NCBI GenBank assembly: GCA_023398575.1 | Contig: JAEWSC010000015.1 | Location: 1 to 59,700, forward strand | Direction of reading: 5' to 3' | Origin: Bacillota bacterium | GTDB taxonomy: Bacteria > Bacillota > Clostridia > Christensenellales > Aristaeellaceae | DNA length: 59,700 nt | Shown here: positions 17,152 to 25,220 of the stretch, piece after piece | Layout of the letters: the number at the start of each line of letters is the position of its first letter | Position numbering within the stretch: position 1 is the first letter of the stretch | Made by a program: the position numbers and the translations under genes | Notes under the pieces: model-generated | Seen by the model: the letters and a program-made list of their open reading frames with translations, nothing else | Told to the model about the DNA's origin: nothing | Databases searched by the model: none

Positions 17152-19350
17152 TTATTTGATCTCCAGCATGTACGGTGTGAGGGGGTCCAGGGTCAATGAG
17201 ACCGCAAGCGTTTTCCCATCGCACAACATGCCTAAATCCATTGTTTTATGCTCCGTCCCCTTGCCAAAGCCATGCAGCAACCGAACCGTATGGCTGTCTT
17301 TTGCAAGGCGGAGCGTGTGGTGTGTTAGTGTGAATGAAAGTTCATGGGGCTTCTCATCAGCGTTGGCCAGAAAGAGGGCGTAGCTGCCGTTTAGATCCTC
17401 GTACGCTGAGGTGAGCACAGACTTTACCTTCAAAACGCCCCTGGCCTTGTAGGATGTATCCGTCTGGCCGTGGTTGTAATGGTACCAGGAGGCATCCATT
17501 TCCGGGATTTCTATCTCCGGCTTTTTTGTCATTCTGCCGTAAGCGAGATAGGGAAGTCCCGCGCCAGTGCGGAGGCTGGCAAACTGTTTTACATAGCTTG
17601 CACGCTCGGGAGCGTAAGCGCAGTGCTGCGGATCAAAGTGGAAATAATGTTCTTCGCCACTGTTTTCCGCCCCGTCCAGTTCCTCCATGGGGCTGTATTC
17701 ATGATTGATTTCATACAAGCCGCCCCATAGATACACTTTAGCTACATTGTAATAAAACAGGCTGCCGATTTCACCGACCAATTTTCCCCAGCCGTCCATG
17801 CGCACCACGCCCATTTCGTGATACACGTAGTCAAACAGGGGAATCATTTGGGCTAGACCGCTTCGCATTTGTTCCCGGAAGGGATAGGTCTCCAGGGTTG
17901 AGCAGGGCTGCGCCCAGGCCCGGGCTTGGTAAAAATCCAAATGGGAGAGGAATGTTTCATTCATCATCTCAGTGCCGAGGGGAATGTACTTGCCGGCCTC
18001 TTTTGACAGGGCATCGTGTGTATCTGCGTAAACATCACAATATCCGTCGGTGATTTCCTTGCCGCCGCCCCTCTGATGGCCATGGTTTTCCTCCATGCAG
18101 ACCTTGATCAGGTTGTTGGCGGAAATATCATAGTACATTGCGTCCGCATGGGCTTCCTTCAGCATGGTCAGGTTCTTTTCCCGGTGGAAGTCTTTTGTGA
18201 AGGGGTCACAGGGGCACAGCATATTAAAGGTATACCTGTCATGGCTATAGGTGGGGGAGGGGAACTTTTGAAGATGGGGCCGCAACTTTTCTGGATTGCT
18301 TTTGTTCATGGCTACCATGAAGTCAAATTCAAAAGGCGCAAAGTAATCGCCGTTTTCCCGTATCGTTTGCAGATTCTCTTCATTGAATTTCGTAGGCACC
18401 CAGTCGCACATGTCCCCAGGCACGCCCCATCCGAAGGTTTGAGGTGTGTTGGTCCAGTCGGGCCCAAGCACATGAAAGCCGGGAGTGCCGATATCCTGCC
18501 GGTAGCGATGTAGCCACTTTGTACGGTCATGCCCTGCATTGACACCGAAGGTACAATAGCCTACCCTTTCGTGCAGCCAATCTGCCTTATCCTCGCGATT
18601 CTTCGCCAAGCCCCTAACGCACCAAGGCTGATCAAGCGCCCAGGCCTTGTATAGTTCCGCCGCTTCCTCCCAGCCCTTGCCATGGGTTGCACGCACGGTA
18701 AAATCGTATGTCATATCAATGCGGCTGCCGGGAACGGCGTTTTCAAAGCCGGCCATATGGCTGGCGGTCAGATGGTCCTTTTCTTTATAGACATTGAGCC
18801 ACTTTTGATGTCCCGCCCCGTCCAAAGCGGCGAAGTACAAGCCGCCCTTGTTTTCCTCGTAATAGGTAAAAAACTGCATGGACGCGCCGGAGAAGGATTC
18901 GGGATACGGCGTGTACCTTAGTGCGCCTGTTTCTGGCATATAGGAAAGGGGATTTTTCAACAGAACGCCAGTGGCGTAGGAGTGAGCCAAATATCCTTGC
19001 GGGCCAAAGTCACATAGACCGGAAAGAATGGGGTATTCGAAGGCCTTGATGCAGCTGCCATCATTGTTTTGAAGGGAAGCTCGGAAAGACACGCCGTCTG
19101 CCAGCAGTTGTATATCGGCTTTCAGTGTGGCATCTTCCATGCCCCATACAAGCTGAAGGCTATCATGCGCAGGTGCAGCACTGAAACGGTAGGGAACCGC
19201 TTGGGCATCTGCATCCTGTATGACCCGAAATGGGGGGATGTCATGAACGCTGTTCACATAGGCGCGGTTCAACTTTTTATCTTCGAATCCGGTGATGCAT
19301 CCATTCGTGTCGTCCAATGTGAAACGGATGCGTTCGTTCTCAAGAATCAT
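17152..19350 (-). CDS. DUF6259-domain protein, predicted glycoside hydrolase
   Basis: A 732-aa cytoplasmic protein (no signal peptide) and first gene of the minus-strand arm. It has an N-terminal beta-sandwich (about 1-230), a central barrel-like region and a C-terminal beta domain, the layout of GH36/GH101-like enzymes. Candidate catalytic acids lie in DAMYYDISANN and LGTEMMNE; these are guesses from position in the barrel. The ATG is preceded by GGGAGGAAGG. A LacI-type operator sits 40 bases upstream (19,390-19,409). Since the locus already has candidate enzymes for alpha- and beta-D-arabinofuranosyl bonds, this one may remove another substituent or process the reducing-end sugar. No DUF6259 activity is known to me. 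Confidence 0.75.
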   Translation of the reverse strand: MILENERIRFTLDDTNGCITGFEDKKLNRAYVNSVHDIPPFRVIQDADAQAVPYRFSAAPAHDSLQLVWGMEDATLKADIQLLADGVSFRASLQNNDGSCIKAFEYPILSGLCDFGPQGYLAHSYATGVLLKNPLSYMPETGALRYTPYPESFSGASMQFFTYYEENKGGLYFAALDGAGHQKWLNVYKEKDHLTASHMAGFENAVPGSRIDMTYDFTVRATHGKGWEEAAELYKAWALDQPWCVRGLAKNREDKADWLHERVGYCTFGVNAGHDRTKWLHRYRQDIGTPGFHVLGPDWTNTPQTFGWGVPGDMCDWVPTKFNEENLQTIRENGDYFAPFEFDFMVAMNKSNPEKLRPHLQKFPSPTYSHDRYTFNMLCPCDPFTKDFHREKNLTMLKEAHADAMYYDISANNLIKVCMEENHGHQRGGGKEITDGYCDVYADTHDALSKEAGKYIPLGTEMMNETFLSHLDFYQARAWAQPCSTLETYPFREQMRSGLAQMIPLFDYVYHEMGVVRMDGWGKLVGEIGSLFYYNVAKVYLWGGLYEINHEYSPMEELDGAENSGEEHYFHFDPQHCAYAPERASYVKQFASLRTGAGLPYLAYGRMTKKPEIEIPEMDASWYHYNHGQTDTSYKARGVLKVKSVLTSAYEDLNGSYALFLANADEKPHELSFTLTHHTLRLAKDSHTVRLLHGFGKGTEHKTMDLGMLCDGKTLAVSLTLDPLTPYMLEIK

Positions 19351-19389
19351 GGTACCTTCCTCCCTTGCAGCGGTTTACATGATCACACT

Positions 19390-19409
19390 TTGTGGCATCG
19401 ATGTCACAA
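19390..19409. promoter_or_regulatory. LacI-type operator O1 upstream of the DUF6259-importer-GH172/GH183 operon
   Basis: The 20-bp sequence TTGTGGCATCGATGTCACAA is a palindrome with 9 of 10 base pairs matched and the central CG typical of LacI-family sites. It lies 40 bases upstream of the DUF6259 ATG, just past the end of the LacI gene. The same core recurs at 20,623 and 20,852. Confidence 0.82.
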
Positions 19410-19579
19410 TGCGAATGAAAGGACAAGCGATCTATTTCAGAAGAAAACCAATTATTCTCTTTCCAGCCCAATTAGAATTCTTTGGGCTACCGTGCGATAT
19501 AACATCGGTCTCATACTAAAATCATAACAGGATAGGGGAGGCATGTCAATACACTTTTCACAAGAATCTGCCGTTTTCG

Positions 19580-20587
19580 TTAAGGACGACGGCTGGAGGC
19601 CCTCAGGCATAGCTCTGGCTGCAGGCGCATCGTCCGCTTCTCCTGGCGTCCACTTAAGATCCGTTCCATCAAAAGCGTGGCCGCATAGCGCCCGATATCC
19701 TCTTCCTTCATGTTGATGGAAGACAATTCGGGTGAAGTGCAGGCTGCCATGTCGGTGTTATCCATGCCGATGATGGCCACATCCTGGGGGATACGCAAGC
19801 CCCGATGCCGGCAAGCTTTCAAGGCGCCAATAGCCATCAAGTCGTTGGCTACCACCAGTGCTTCAGGTACTGTGCCGGCCATAATCAGTTCTTCCATGGA
19901 CCTTTCTCCGCTTTCGCGGGAGAAGTCTCCTTCCTTCAACAGCTTTTGATTGATGGGCACGTTGCCTTCGTTCATGGCCTTCATAAAGCCTTCAAAACGT
20001 TCGCGGCCGGTTTGCACGGAGGTGTCGCCGCCGATATAACCGATTTTGCGGAAGCCGCTGTCAATAAAATGCTTGCATGCAATATAGACGCCCTCGTAGG
20101 AATCTATATAAACGCAGTCAAAATGGTCTTCCCCCCGCAGGGATTGATAATTGTTGGTCAGCACCACCGGCAGACCGCAGGCGTTGACTTCACCGATGTT
20201 TTCCTTGTTGAAATCGAAGGAAACAAAGATCATGCCGTCGCCATACCCCTCCTGTAGGTTGCGCAGCATTTTCTTCTCCATTTCTGCATCACCTCTGGTA
20301 TGGCAAAGAATGCAGTAATAGCCATGCTGGTCGAAAACATCGCTGGCCCCTTTGATCATGCCAAAATAGAAGGGGTTGTAAATGTCGGGAATGCAAAAGA
20401 GGATTTTGTTGGTACGCTTGCTTTTTAAGGACCTGGCCGCGTGGGACGGCACGTAGTTGAGCTTTTTTGCAGCCTCCATGATCTTGTCATAGTTTTCTTT
20501 ACTGCAATAACCTGTGCCGCGAAGGGCCCTGGCGACTGTGGAGGCAGAAACGCCGACCTCTTGGGCGATTTCATAAATGCTTGCCAT
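19580..20587 (-). CDS. LacI-family transcriptional repressor of the candidate D-arabinan locus
   Basis: A 335-aa LacI/GalR protein. Residues 1-60 form the DNA-binding head (SIYEIAQEVGVSASTVARALRG, then hinge residues AARSLKSKRTNKI), and the rest is the periplasmic-binding-protein-like sensor fold with DGMIFVSFDF and AIIGMDNTDMAACTSPELSSI. It lies between the two oppositely oriented arms. Three matching palindromes (19,390; 20,623; 20,852) lie upstream of the minus operon, of this gene itself and of GH116. This points to coordinate repression and autoregulation, probably relieved by an arabinose- or ribulose-related ligand. The ligand is inferred. Confidence 0.93.
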   Translation of the reverse strand: MASIYEIAQEVGVSASTVARALRGTGYCSKENYDKIMEAAKKLNYVPSHAARSLKSKRTNKILFCIPDIYNPFYFGMIKGASDVFDQHGYYCILCHTRGDAEMEKKMLRNLQEGYGDGMIFVSFDFNKENIGEVNACGLPVVLTNNYQSLRGEDHFDCVYIDSYEGVYIACKHFIDSGFRKIGYIGGDTSVQTGRERFEGFMKAMNEGNVPINQKLLKEGDFSRESGERSMEELIMAGTVPEALVVANDLMAIGALKACRHRGLRIPQDVAIIGMDNTDMAACTSPELSSINMKEEDIGRYAATLLMERILSGRQEKRTMRLQPELCLRASSRRP

Positions 20588-20622
20588 AAAGACACCTTCT
20601 TCCGGACTTCTCTGGAAAATTT

Positions 20623-20642
20623 ATGTGACATCGAAACCACAA
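20623..20642. promoter_or_regulatory. LacI-type operator O2 upstream of the LacI gene
   Basis: ATGTGACATCGAAACCACAA matches the reverse complement of O1 at 17 of 20 positions. It lies 36 bases upstream of the LacI ATG, consistent with autoregulation. One half-site is less perfect, suggesting weaker binding. Confidence 0.68.
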
Positions 20643-20851
20643 TATCTCTTACTTCAAGGATTATTGAGAATCTATTCAAAAATACGATGCAATATCACTT
20701 TCCCGCACATTGTAGCATGCTTCTGGTGAAAATGCAACGATATTCTATTGACATTTTTGTGGCTGTGCTTTATGATTTGAAACAGTAGCAATGCATCGGA
20801 AGGAAAATAGGTATCGCGAGAATCAATTATTTGCGGATTGAATTAGACATG

Positions 20852-20871
20852 AAATGACATCGATGCCATAA
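20852..20871. promoter_or_regulatory. LacI-type operator O3 upstream of GH116
   Basis: The 14-bp core TGACATCGATGCCA is identical to the core of O1 read on the opposite strand, and 16 of 20 bases match overall. It ends 23 bases before the GH116 start codon, a place where repressor would block transcription. Confidence 0.78.
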
Positions 20872-20894
20872 TTGATCTAAATTGGAGGGGTTAC

Positions 20895-23240
20895 ATGACG
20901 CGCTTTCCACAGTTTTCGAACTTGTCACCAAACGCCGCATTTCCCCTGGGAGGTTTGGGAACCGGCAGTATCACGCTGCACGCCAGCGGGGCGCTGACGG
21001 ATTTTGAAATTATCAACCGGCCGGCAAAGGGCAATAAGCTACCCTATTCCTTTTTCGCGCTTCACGCGGCCTGGGGAGAAAAGACGGATACCCGGGTGCT
21101 GGAAGCAAAACAGGCGCCTGACTTTGATTTGGGCCGCGGGTATCATCCTCAGAGAGTGATGGGTTTGCCTCGTTTCCATACCTCTCAAATGGAAGTACAG
21201 TTTCCCTTTGCCCGCATTCATTTTCAGGATGACTCCCTGCCGCTTGACGTCTCCCTGGAGGCTTTTGTTCCTTTTATTCCTTTGAAGGAAGATGATTCCG
21301 GCATTCCTGCGGCTGCCTTCCGTTACCGTGTGAAGAATACGGCGAGTATTCCCGTAAAGGTGCTGATTGCGGGCTCTATGCCCAATATCCACAACTTTCA
21401 CGGTTATGATTGCTTCGAAAACTATCTGCCCAGCAAGGATTGCAGTAATGAAGAAATACGGGATGAGCGACTGTCCGGGGTCTTTATGGATGGCAGTGCG
21501 GCACAAAAGGATGCGCTGGCCTACGCCAACAACGCTATCCTTGTGCCGTCTGGCCATGCTCGGCTTAAGCCTACCTGGTACCGGGGCGGCTGGTGGGACA
21601 GCATTACTGATTTCTGGAACGGGTTTACTGCTGGCCGCCTTGAGCCTACGCAGGAAGACGACGAAAAACGGGGAGCGATAGGCCCGCAAGGATATCCTGT
21701 GGGTTCAGCCGGGCTGGAAAAATGGATACAGCCTGGGGAAAGCGAGGATTTCCTGTTCGTGCTCTCCTGGTATGTACCCAATCGCCTGCGGGGGTGGTTC
21801 CCTGGAGAATCACCTCGTGGGACAATGAAAAATCATTATGCCACCATATTCGAAAGTGCTTTGGATGCCGGAAGGTATCTGCTGGAAAACATCGTCCGCC
21901 TGGAAGCGGAAAGCAGGCTGTTCTCCGATGCATTATATAACAGCACGCTGCCGGCTTATGTGATTGACGCGGTGGCTAGCAACCTTGCCGTGCTGACCAG
22001 CAATACCTGCTTTCGGGATGATGCCGGCACGTTTTTGTGCTGGGAAGGGTGCCACGAGCAGGAGGGAAGCTGTCACGGCACCTGTACCCATGTTTGGAAC
22101 TACGCCCAAAGTGCAGCATATTTGTTCCCAGCCATGGAGCGCTCAGCCCGGCTGAATGAATTCCTGATGGAAGTGGAAGAGGATGGGAAGATGAACTTCC
22201 GCACCCAGAAGCTTTTCGGCATGCCGCCCTTTCAAATGCACGCGGCCGCCGACGGGCAGCTGGGCACCATCGTCCGTGCCTATCGGGAATACATTTTGTC
22301 CGGCGACAAAGCATACCTGCAAAACATCTATCCGTCCGTTTTGAAGTGTATCGATTACGCAGAAAAGACCTGGGATGCGGATGGGGACAGTCTTTTAGAG
22401 GGTCTGCAACACAATACCTATGATATTGAATTTACTGGCGTCAATCCCCTGTCCGGGGTGATGTACCTGGCAGCGCTGCGGGCTGCCGGCAAAATGGCGG
22501 AGGCGTTGGGGGATGAGACGACTCAAAGACAGTTGAATGAAAAGTTTGAAGTGTCCTCCAAATCTCTGGATGCGGTGTGTTACAAAGATGATTACTATGT
22601 GCAGGCCATCGATAATGTGGATGTACTGCCGTATCAGTTTGGTGTTGGCTGCCTGTCTGATCAGCTTTTCGGCCAAACGCTGGCGTATTTGAGCGGCCTT
22701 GGACCTCTTTTGCCCAAGGACCATCTCAAGGAGGCAGCCAGTGCTATCTACCGCAACAACTTCCTTACAGGTGATCAACGCCCCGCCTGTCTGCAGCGGC
22801 TGTATGTCCATGACGACGAGCCAGGGTTGGTGTTATGCACTTGGCCCAAGGGTGAAAAGCCCCGCTTTCCCTTTGTCTACTCCGATGAGGTGTGGACGGG
22901 AATTGAATACCAGGTTGCGACACTATTAATATATGAAGGCTTGGTGGAAGAAGGGCTATCCATCGTAGCCGCCGTGCGCAAACGGTATGACGGCATCCGC
23001 CGCAATCCTTTCAGTGAGATCGAGTGCGGCTACCACTATGGCCGGAGCCTGGCCAGCTATGGCGTGCTGGCAGCACTCAGCGGATTTCAGGCCGCGCCAG
23101 ACGGCACTGTCACGTTTGAGCCCCGTTATCAGGCGGAAGATTTCCATTGCTTCTACTGCGATGGGCGTCACTTTGGCATCCTTCACCAGACGCTAAAGAA
23201 GGATGGAACAAAAGAACAATCCATTCAAATACTGCAATGA
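20895..23240 (+). CDS. GH116 glycoside hydrolase, candidate exo-D-arabinofuranosidase
   Basis: A 781-aa protein with the N-terminal GH116 beta-sandwich (FPLGGLGTGSITLHASG near residues 16-32, about 1-330) and the C-terminal alpha-helical barrel. Likely catalytic residues are Glu384 in CWEGCHEQ (nucleophile position) and Asp510 in HNTYDIEFTG; the TYD motif is the known acid/base signature of GH116. Most GH116 enzymes are beta-glucosidases, glucosylceramidases or beta-xylosidases, but an exo-beta-D-arabinofuranosidase acting on mycobacterial arabinan has also been placed in this family. It has no signal peptide. It is first in an operon with isomerase and kinase genes for D-arabinose, so the arabinofuranosidase role is favoured but unproven. 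Confidence 0.87.
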   Translation: MTRFPQFSNLSPNAAFPLGGLGTGSITLHASGALTDFEIINRPAKGNKLPYSFFALHAAWGEKTDTRVLEAKQAPDFDLGRGYHPQRVMGLPRFHTSQMEVQFPFARIHFQDDSLPLDVSLEAFVPFIPLKEDDSGIPAAAFRYRVKNTASIPVKVLIAGSMPNIHNFHGYDCFENYLPSKDCSNEEIRDERLSGVFMDGSAAQKDALAYANNAILVPSGHARLKPTWYRGGWWDSITDFWNGFTAGRLEPTQEDDEKRGAIGPQGYPVGSAGLEKWIQPGESEDFLFVLSWYVPNRLRGWFPGESPRGTMKNHYATIFESALDAGRYLLENIVRLEAESRLFSDALYNSTLPAYVIDAVASNLAVLTSNTCFRDDAGTFLCWEGCHEQEGSCHGTCTHVWNYAQSAAYLFPAMERSARLNEFLMEVEEDGKMNFRTQKLFGMPPFQMHAAADGQLGTIVRAYREYILSGDKAYLQNIYPSVLKCIDYAEKTWDADGDSLLEGLQHNTYDIEFTGVNPLSGVMYLAALRAAGKMAEALGDETTQRQLNEKFEVSSKSLDAVCYKDDYYVQAIDNVDVLPYQFGVGCLSDQLFGQTLAYLSGLGPLLPKDHLKEAASAIYRNNFLTGDQRPACLQRLYVHDDEPGLVLCTWPKGEKPRFPFVYSDEVWTGIEYQVATLLIYEGLVEEGLSIVAAVRKRYDGIRRNPFSEIECGYHYGRSLASYGVLAALSGFQAAPDGTVTFEPRYQAEDFHCFYCDGRHFGILHQTLKKDGTKEQSIQILQ

Positions 23241-23263
23241 CAACCAACAAAGGAGGATGTTTT

Positions 23264-25075
23264 ATGCCGGATTTTGCTCATGTAAAACCTCACAACGCGC
23301 TGCATGGCGGGCTGCCCAAGGTAGGTATTCGCCCCATCATTGATGGGCGGCGCAATGGTATTCGGGAAAGTCTGGAAGGCCAGACAATGGATATCGCCCA
23401 AAGTGTGGCGAATCTTATTGAGACGAAACTGCGCCATGCCTGCGGACTGCCGGTGGAATGCGTGATTGCCGATACAACCATCGGCGGCGTTGCGGAAGCG
23501 GCCGACTGCGCTGAAAAGTTTCAAAAGGCCGGCGTAGGCCTTACAATCAGCGTGACCCCCTGCTGGTGCTATGGCGCAGAAACCATCGATATGGATTCTC
23601 TGCTGCCCAAGGCCATCTATGGCTTTAACTGTACGGAGCGGCCCGGCGCGGTCTACTTGGCCTCCGCTTTGGCCGGCCACAACCAAAAGGGGCTTCCCGC
23701 CTTTGGCATCTACGGCCAGGATGTGCAGGACGCACAGGATACCTCCATCCCCTGTGATGTGGAGGAAAAGCTGCTGCGCTTTGCAAGGGCAGGCCTTGCA
23801 CTAGCTTCTATGCGGGGTAAGAGCTATCTGGGCATGGGCGGCATGTCCATGGGTATTGCGGGCTCCATTGTCAGTGCGGAGTTTTTGGAAAAATATCTGG
23901 GCATGCGCATGGAATCTGTCGACATGTCTGAGTTCGTCCGCCGCTGGGAAGAGGGCATTTATGATCATGAGGAATTCGAACTGGCGAAAAAATGGGTCAA
24001 AGAATACATCCACATCGGATACGACAAAAACCCGGATTCTGTGCGCCACAGTGATGAGAAGAAAGAGGATGTGCTGAGCAAGTGCATTCTGATGACCATG
24101 ATCGGCCGGGACCTGATGCAGGGTAATAAAAGGCTGGCTGAAATCGGCTTTATTGAGGAATCTTGCGGGCACAACGCCATCGTCGGCGGCTTCCAGGGCC
24201 AGCGGCAGTGGACGGACCACTTCCCCAACGGTGACTTCATGGAGGCGATTTTGAACTCCTCCTTCGATTGGAACGGCATTCGTGAGCCCATGATTGTAGC
24301 TACGGAGAATGACCATCTCAACGGCATTTCTATGCTGTTCGGTAAGCTTTTGACCGGGACAGCCCAGGGCTTTGCGGATGTGCGCACCTACTGGAGCCCG
24401 GCGGCCATCGAGCGGGTGACCGGCTGGCAGCCCGATGGGCTTTGCAAGGATGGATTCATCCATTTAATCAACTCCGGCTCCGTTACCCTAGAGGCCAGCG
24501 GAGCGTGCAAAAAGGATGGCCACCCGGCTATCAAGCCATGGGTGGATATCACTGTGGAGGAAGCCAAAGCCTGTGTGGATGCCACACAATTCTGCTACGG
24601 TGACCTGTTCTATTTTAGGGGTGGCGGGTACTCCTCGCAGCTGAAAAGTGAAGGCAGCATGCCTATAACCATGTGCCGATTGAACCTGGTGGACGGCCTG
24701 GGGCCGGTGATGCAGATTGCCGAGGGTTGGACAGCATCCGTGCCGGAGGGGGTTCATGAAAAGCTGAACAAGCGGACCGATCCCACCTGGCCTACCACCT
24801 GGTTTGTGCCAAGGCTCACTGGCGAGGGTGCCTTTATCAGCGTGTACGAGGTCATGCGCCGCTGGGGCGCCAACCATGGTGCGTTCAGCTATGGCCACAT
24901 CGGCGCCGATCTGATCACGCTGTGCGCCATGCTGCGCATTCCCGTATGCATGCATAACGTCGAAGATCATCTGGTGTACCGCCCCAGCATGTGGGATGCT
25001 TTTGGCACCAGGGATCTGGAAGGGGCCGACTTCAGGGCATGCGATAAGCTGGGACCGCTGTACGGCAGAAAATGA
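23264..25075 (+). CDS. fucI: FucI-type aldose isomerase, probable D-arabinose isomerase
   Basis: A 603-aa protein that aligns closely along its length with E. coli L-fucose isomerase (591 aa): KVGIRPIIDGRRNGIRESLE, TPCWCYGAETIDMD, VATENDHLNG, FADVRTYWSP and the terminal PLYGRK. The metal and catalytic residues are kept: Glu348 in ATEND, the Asp of FADVR and the His of WGANHG. Enzymes of this family convert L-fucose to L-fuculose and also D-arabinose to D-ribulose. No fuculokinase or fuculose-phosphate aldolase is nearby; the next gene is an AraB-type ribulokinase, which favours D-arabinose as substrate. The start at 23,264 follows AAAGGAGG. Confidence 0.93.
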   Translation: MPDFAHVKPHNALHGGLPKVGIRPIIDGRRNGIRESLEGQTMDIAQSVANLIETKLRHACGLPVECVIADTTIGGVAEAADCAEKFQKAGVGLTISVTPCWCYGAETIDMDSLLPKAIYGFNCTERPGAVYLASALAGHNQKGLPAFGIYGQDVQDAQDTSIPCDVEEKLLRFARAGLALASMRGKSYLGMGGMSMGIAGSIVSAEFLEKYLGMRMESVDMSEFVRRWEEGIYDHEEFELAKKWVKEYIHIGYDKNPDSVRHSDEKKEDVLSKCILMTMIGRDLMQGNKRLAEIGFIEESCGHNAIVGGFQGQRQWTDHFPNGDFMEAILNSSFDWNGIREPMIVATENDHLNGISMLFGKLLTGTAQGFADVRTYWSPAAIERVTGWQPDGLCKDGFIHLINSGSVTLEASGACKKDGHPAIKPWVDITVEEAKACVDATQFCYGDLFYFRGGGYSSQLKSEGSMPITMCRLNLVDGLGPVMQIAEGWTASVPEGVHEKLNKRTDPTWPTTWFVPRLTGEGAFISVYEVMRRWGANHGAFSYGHIGADLITLCAMLRIPVCMHNVEDHLVYRPSMWDAFGTRDLEGADFRACDKLGPLYGRK

Positions 25076-25088
25076 TCCATGTTTATAT

Positions 25089-25112
25089 GGGGATAGACGA
25101 TCGTCTATCCCC
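25089..25112 (+). promoter_or_regulatory. Perfect 24-bp palindrome between isomerase and kinase genes
   Basis: GGGGATAGACGA is followed without spacer by its exact reverse complement. It lies 14 bases after the isomerase stop and just before a second hairpin. It could be an mRNA-stabilising stem or a protein site. It does not match the local LacI operator. Confidence 0.6.
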
Positions 25113-25120
25113 TCAGCGTA

Positions 25121-25149
25121 TCAAAAAAGCGGCTACGCCACTTTTTTGA
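25121..25149 (+). terminator. Terminator-like hairpin between isomerase and kinase genes
   Basis: A 9-bp arm (TCAAAAAAG with CTTTTTTGA), one mismatch and a 3-bp GC top close a 3-base loop. The U-rich 3' arm could give partial termination in the 145-base gap, lowering kinase expression relative to the isomerase. Full termination would need a separate kinase promoter, for which I see no clear evidence. Confidence 0.5.
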
Positions 25150-25220
25150 GTTTTACCCTTGCTGCAGGCAGGAGAAACCGCCCTGTACGGCAATCTGATT
25201 CTCCGAAAAGGGGTTGTGGT

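Larger units (their letters stand above)
20588..20894. promoter_or_regulatory. Divergent promoter region between LacI gene and GH116 operon
   Basis: This 307-bp AT-rich stretch contains operators O2 and O3. A possible plus promoter has TTAGAC at 20,843 and CATAAT at 20,867 with an 18-base spacer, so O3 would cover the spacer and block RNA polymerase. The ribosome site TTGGAGGGG precedes the GH116 ATG. I found no clear minus-strand promoter by eye. Confidence 0.5.
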
